DNA of 64,000 nt, from NCBI GenBank assembly GCA_964019135.1, contig OZ025260.1:10596254-10660253 (forward strand). Direction: 5' to 3'. Position numbers and translations under genes: made by a program. The notes under the pieces were generated by a model, which saw only the letters and a program-made list of their open reading frames with translations, was not told the DNA's origin and ran no database searches. Numbering within the stretch: the stretch's first letter is position 1; each line of letters starts with the position of its first letter. Shown in pieces: positions 59,760-64,000 of this stretch. This DNA is from Arenicola marina. Lineage: Eukaryota > Annelida > Polychaeta > Arenicolidae.

Positions 59760-62700
59760 GTAATATTTTACGGGCAAAACCCACAAAATATGGACATCCA
59801 CCAGGTGGAATATGTATATATGTTAAAAATATGATCCAGCGTGGTATACTGGAACTCAGCGGGTGTAATATGTACTGTAAATCATTTAAACTAGATAAAA
59901 GAGTGTTCTGCTGGCATAGAGATATAATACCAATTGCTACCTACCTGCCACCAGCTGGATCAAGCTCATATTGTACAGAATACCAGGGTATTGAAATATT
60001 AGCAAAAGAGTTAACTAGGATAGAAGGGATGTATGGAGAGGAACAATATGATATACTCGTCACAGGGGACTTAAATTCTAGAACAGGTGATATGCCTGAT
60101 TACATAATTGATGATAACATGGACTATATACCAGGAAACAATTGGTATGAAGAAGATAGTTTCCAAGTAGCTAGAAATAATATAGATAAAGAGGTTAACA
60201 GATTTGGAAAAGATTTAGTAGAATTATGTAAGACATTTAATGTACACTTTTTGAATAGGAGAATGCCAGGAGACCCAGAGGGCTGCTTTACTTTTATATC
60301 ACCAAATGGGAAGTCTGTCATAGACTATTGTATAGCTTCAACAAGTCTATTTGTGAAGATTAAGCAATTTGAAATTTTATCTAGAACGGAATCCTGGCAT
60401 CTACCAATTCAGGTTAGCCCCATATGTAACTATTTAACTACTGATGATCAATGTAATGAAACCTAACTGCAAACCCGTTTACTCTATTCATGGAGATCAG
60501 ATAAGCTTGTAGATTTTCAGAAAAGATTAAAAGATGATCAAGCAGAGACATATTACCAAGAAGCAAGACATCTGGTTTTAAGTGGTGATATAGAAGAAAC
60601 AGTGGAAACCTTGAGTAAATTGTATAGATACATGTGTAGTGAAATGAAAGTTAACCCCAAGAGAAAAGGATGTCACGATGGCTGTAAATTCTTTGACTCA
60701 GAATGTAAAGAACTGAAAAGAACAAAGCTAAGGTACTTAAATAAATACAGAAAAACTAGAAAAAGTGGGGACTTACAGAACTACATAAGAGCTAGAAGAG
60801 AAGAGAGGGCTTGCATGCAGATCAAAAAGAGTGCTGGTGTCACAGCACAGCAAGGTAGCATATCTCCAAAAGAGTGGAATAGGCATTTTTCAACCCTCTT
60901 AAACAGAGCAAATAGGATGACACCTGAGACGAAAGCGATGGTAAACGAATTGCTTTGTACTCATGTAAGCACTAAATGCCACTTGTGTATAGAGGGTATA
61001 CCTGAAGAACTGAATTCAGACTTCACCACTGAAGAAATATATCATGTAATCCATAGCCTGCCAAGTAAGAAATAACCAGGGCCAGATGGTGTCCTAACGG
61101 AAGCCATGAAAAATAGCTGTGCTGTTTCAGTACCAATACTTACTGACGTTGCCAATCAAATTATGAGTTCTGGTCATTTCCCGAAACCATGGACAGAGGC
61201 CCTTTTAGTGCCTATTCATAAGAAAGGTGGCCGATCAGATCCAAATAACTACAGGGGAATATCCCTCTTATCAGCTATTAACAAGGTGTTTACAAAGGCA
61301 ATTAACAATAGACTAGTAGCATGGGCAGATTTAAATAATAAGCAGTATGAGGAACAAGCCGGATTTAGAAAAGGAAAATCAACCATAGACCACATGTTTG
61401 TATTACAAGGTATGGTACAGAAATATATTAGTAAGGCAAGAGGAAGATTCTATTGCATTTTTGTTGACCTAGAGAAAGCATTTGACTCTATTCCGCATCA
61501 GTTCATTTGGTATAGACTGCTCACAGAAGGTGTCCATGGGAGAATACTAGAGGTTTTGCATATCAATGCATGGCCAACTTAGGTCACGTGTAATAACACC
61601 AGAGGGGCTAACTGATTTGTTTGAATGCAACACAGGAACCAGACAGGGGTGCCAACTGAGCCCCTTTCTTTTTAACTTTTGCCTGAACAAATTCATAGAA
61701 TGTTGCAAATCGAAGGATTTCCCTGGGATTCAGATAAGCCATATATATGATAATGTGTGCCTGCTACTGTTTGCAGACGATATGATTGAAGCAGCTGATA
61801 CTGTGGGTAGATTACAGAAACTTATTGATAAGCTTAGCGAGTTCTGTGAAAGCTGGGGATTAGCAATTAATTTAAACAAGACGAAGGTTATGGTTTTCAG
61901 GAATGGGGGGATACAGAAGAGAAATGAAAAATGGTTCTTGGAAGGAAAGAGGATAGAGACTGTATCATCTTTTAAGTATCTGGGGCTGGTTTTTACCCCT
62001 AAGCTAGTCTGGACCTTGGCTCAGCAAACTCTCTCCGCACAAGCTGGAAAGGCTGTGAATTTTATTAAATCTGTAAATAACAAATGTGGTGGGTTAGAAC
62101 CTAAGATCCAATTCGAATTATTTGATAAAATGATATTGCCGATTCCCACATATGGAGCAGAGATTTGGGGATATAGGGTGAAGGACGGTATAGAGAGTGT
62201 CCAAGTGAAATATTGCAAATGGATATTAAAACTACCTGCATGGACATCAAATGCAGCTGTTATGGGAGAAGTTGGAACGTACCCAGTCCAAATAATGTGT
62301 GTTATGAAGATGCTAAAGTTCTGGATGAAGCTCGTCAGGAATGAGGACCAGTCCCTATCGAGAGAAACATATACTATGCTATTTGAATTAGATTATAGGG
62401 GGAGGCGCACATGGGCCACTGAAATGAACCTGGACGCATCAGCAAATAGGAGATGAGGATCTATTTTTAAAAACAACTAAGGGTGAATTGATGTATAGAG
62501 CACATACAAATTGGCTCAACTGCTTAGAAGAAAATAACCGACTCGACACATATAGAAAGTACAAAAGAACCTTGACAACAGAACCGTAAATATTTGCTAT
62601 TAAGGAAAGCTATCTTCGAAAACTCTTGGCCCAATTTCGATGTTCCACACACCCACTAAACATAGAGAAAGGCAGACATTTAGGAATCCCTAGGGAAGAA

Positions 62701-63040
62701 AGACTGTGTATGTATTGTACAAATAATGGTGAAAGTGTTATAGAAGATGAGATACACCTAATCTGTTTTTGCCCTTTGTATCAAGCGTCACGAAAAAAAT
62801 ACCTACCTGAAGTCACAGACCAGAAGCAGAACTTGAGTTGGGAATTTACCTTTTTGATGATGTCAATAGATACCCCCACCCTATATAACATCGTGCTATT
62901 TCTCCGCGATGCGTACAAATTAAGGGAAAAACTGATTCAAAATGTTACCTTATTTACTTGATGTTATTTGTATATACATATATTTGTACTTTGAGGCTGT
63001 GAGCCTACAGTGCACAATAAACTGATTATTATATTATTAA
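59760..63040 (+). mobile_element. Degraded LINE (APE endonuclease + RT + C-terminal Cys region), 5'-truncated
   Basis: Endonuclease part (59760-60466): PPGGICIYVKN, ILVTGDLNSRTGD and VIDYCIAS. A linker with SKK-PGPDG follows (about 61080). RT part: LLVPIHKKGG..PNNYRGISLL, EEQAGFRKGKST, FVDLEKAFDSIPH, GTRQGCQLSP and LLFADDM (about 61200-61780), with thumb region to 62456. The C-terminal part at 62626-62961 has RLCMYC...EDEIHLICFCPLY, a Cys/His tail usual in CR1/jockey-type invertebrate LINEs. The reading is broken by a stop after the endonuclease (60464), one at 61073, a frame change near 61570-61580 and further breaks after 62456. The 3' UTR ends in 'aataaactgattatt' and AT-rich repeats near 63035. 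The N-terminal part of the endonuclease is missing. Confidence 0.9.
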
Positions 63041-63118
63041 TATTTTACGCGTTAGAATAATTGTATTAGAATTCAAGTAGCGTGGTGTATAAACCTCCGA
63101 GGTCTATTTGATACCAAC

Positions 63119-63208
63119 ATGTTGTTACGCATGGACGGTGTATGTTATGCACGGACGATGTATGTTACGCATGGACGGTGTATGTTACGCATGGACGGTG
63201 TATGTTGG
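63119..63208 (+). repeat. 20-bp tandem repeat, about 4 copies
   Basis: The unit tgttacgcatggacggtgta is repeated about four times with few changes just beyond the LINE 3' end. The frame across it (CYAWTVYVMHG) is a repeat product. Confidence 0.85.
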
Positions 63209-64000
63209 CCCATCCTATCACTATCGTGGCCGTAGTACTCTATTATCCTGCGTGAATATTAAGAACACGTGGTCTATAATCACCGGGGTTGTCTAAATCA
63301 TCGGAGCCCAAGTGGGTACCATCATATTTTTCCTCCGATAATAATAACGAGAGTGAAAGTGATTATCGTTCTTATTAATAATTTTTTTGGTTACCCTTGC
63401 TCTTACTGTACTCCAATCCTACATATCAACACATCTCACATGTCAACTTATCGGTTTACAGTTCTATGGTGCATATGGCTTCGATTTTCTATTGTCACAT
63501 ACATTTACCTCCAAAGTCTGATATAAAATCGTGTAAGTTTTAAATCGTTCACCGAGCGTTGTCACGTTTGCTCACAGACACAATGCACAGAACCAATATA
63601 GCATTACAGATCACATTTACGAGCCTGGCTAGGTGACTATACGAGGTCTGCTAAGTTGGCAGATGTGGGTGCAACAAAATTAGGCATATGTTAGCACATT
63701 AGGTTGTTTATTTGCAAAGGCACATGAAGGCATCCCGTTCTTCAGCAAAATGTATGGATAACCGATTTTAGGATTTCGGCCAATGTGAAACCAAATCGTC
63801 GGATTATTCCAGCCATGTATTGCTGCAGCCTATTCTCCGACACATTGTAATAGCATTTTTTATCCTTCAGATTATATCCTGGGAATTTACCATGCCGGAT
63901 CGGCTGAGCATCTTCCACGCCAGCTTCAATTTCAAACAAACAAACCTATCATCATGTTAGGCCTCAGAGGCAGTCGCCAATTTTGCTGCTTATATTTCGA
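63209..64000. other. Window end; possible short minus-strand coding piece
   Basis: A minus-strand frame at 63742-63939 reads IRHGKFPGYNLKDKKCYYNV and then QQYMAGIIRRFGFTLAEILK. Its composition looks protein-like, with charged and hydrophobic residues well mixed, but I do not recognise a family and no splice sites or neighbours support it. It may be part of a transposon or of a gene that continues outside the window. Nothing else is recognised in this stretch. Confidence 0.25.

Overview
The window is nuclear DNA of a bilaterian invertebrate: genes with many GT-AG introns, long AT-rich introns, abundant minisatellites, tRNA-derived SINEs, MITEs and LINE remains. The gene set (a GRL101/LGR-like receptor with C-type lectin, LDLa, LRR and 7TM parts; an SLC47/MATE transporter; a SUEL-lectin membrane receptor) fits a marine lophotrochozoan, cephalochordate or other non-vertebrate animal; the species cannot be fixed from sequence alone. 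No CRISPR, operon or bacterial signal is present, and no retroviral, LTR or Polinton element was recognised.

Layout. (1) 1-8.1 kb: a SINE, then a large two-exon receptor gene on the + strand (1424-8092) whose last readable codons run into a good splice donor, so it probably continues. (2) 8.1-19.1 kb: repeat-rich spacer with two TTAA-type MITEs, a poly(A) retroposon with a clear target duplication, a hAT-like MITE, LINE and THAP fragments, and a near-perfect 1,581-bp tandem duplication. (3) 19.1-33.7 kb: an 18-coding-exon SLC47/MATE gene on +, which reads as one 600-residue protein with consistent phases. Several of its introns carry minisatellites that start at, and include copies of, the exon/5' splice-site junction; this is the most unusual structure in the window. 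(4) 35.9-37.2 kb: about 47 tandem copies of a 27-bp unit that contains a tRNA-like A box. (5) 38.0-43.9 kb: an 8-exon gene on the - strand, convergent with the transporter, giving a 571-residue single-pass protein with signal peptide, SUEL lectin domain, plexin/IPT-like domains, an RRRR site, one TM and a short basic tail. (6) 44-59 kb: no convincing host gene; G-rich and AT-rich arrays, SINEs, fold-back elements and an L1/Tx1-like endonuclease fragment. (7) 59.8-63.0 kb: a degraded LINE with endonuclease, RT and C-terminal cysteine region.

The three host genes are all membrane proteins (receptor, exporter, lectin receptor), but nothing in the sequence ties them into one pathway. Exon models come from reading splice sites and phases by eye and have no transcript support here.
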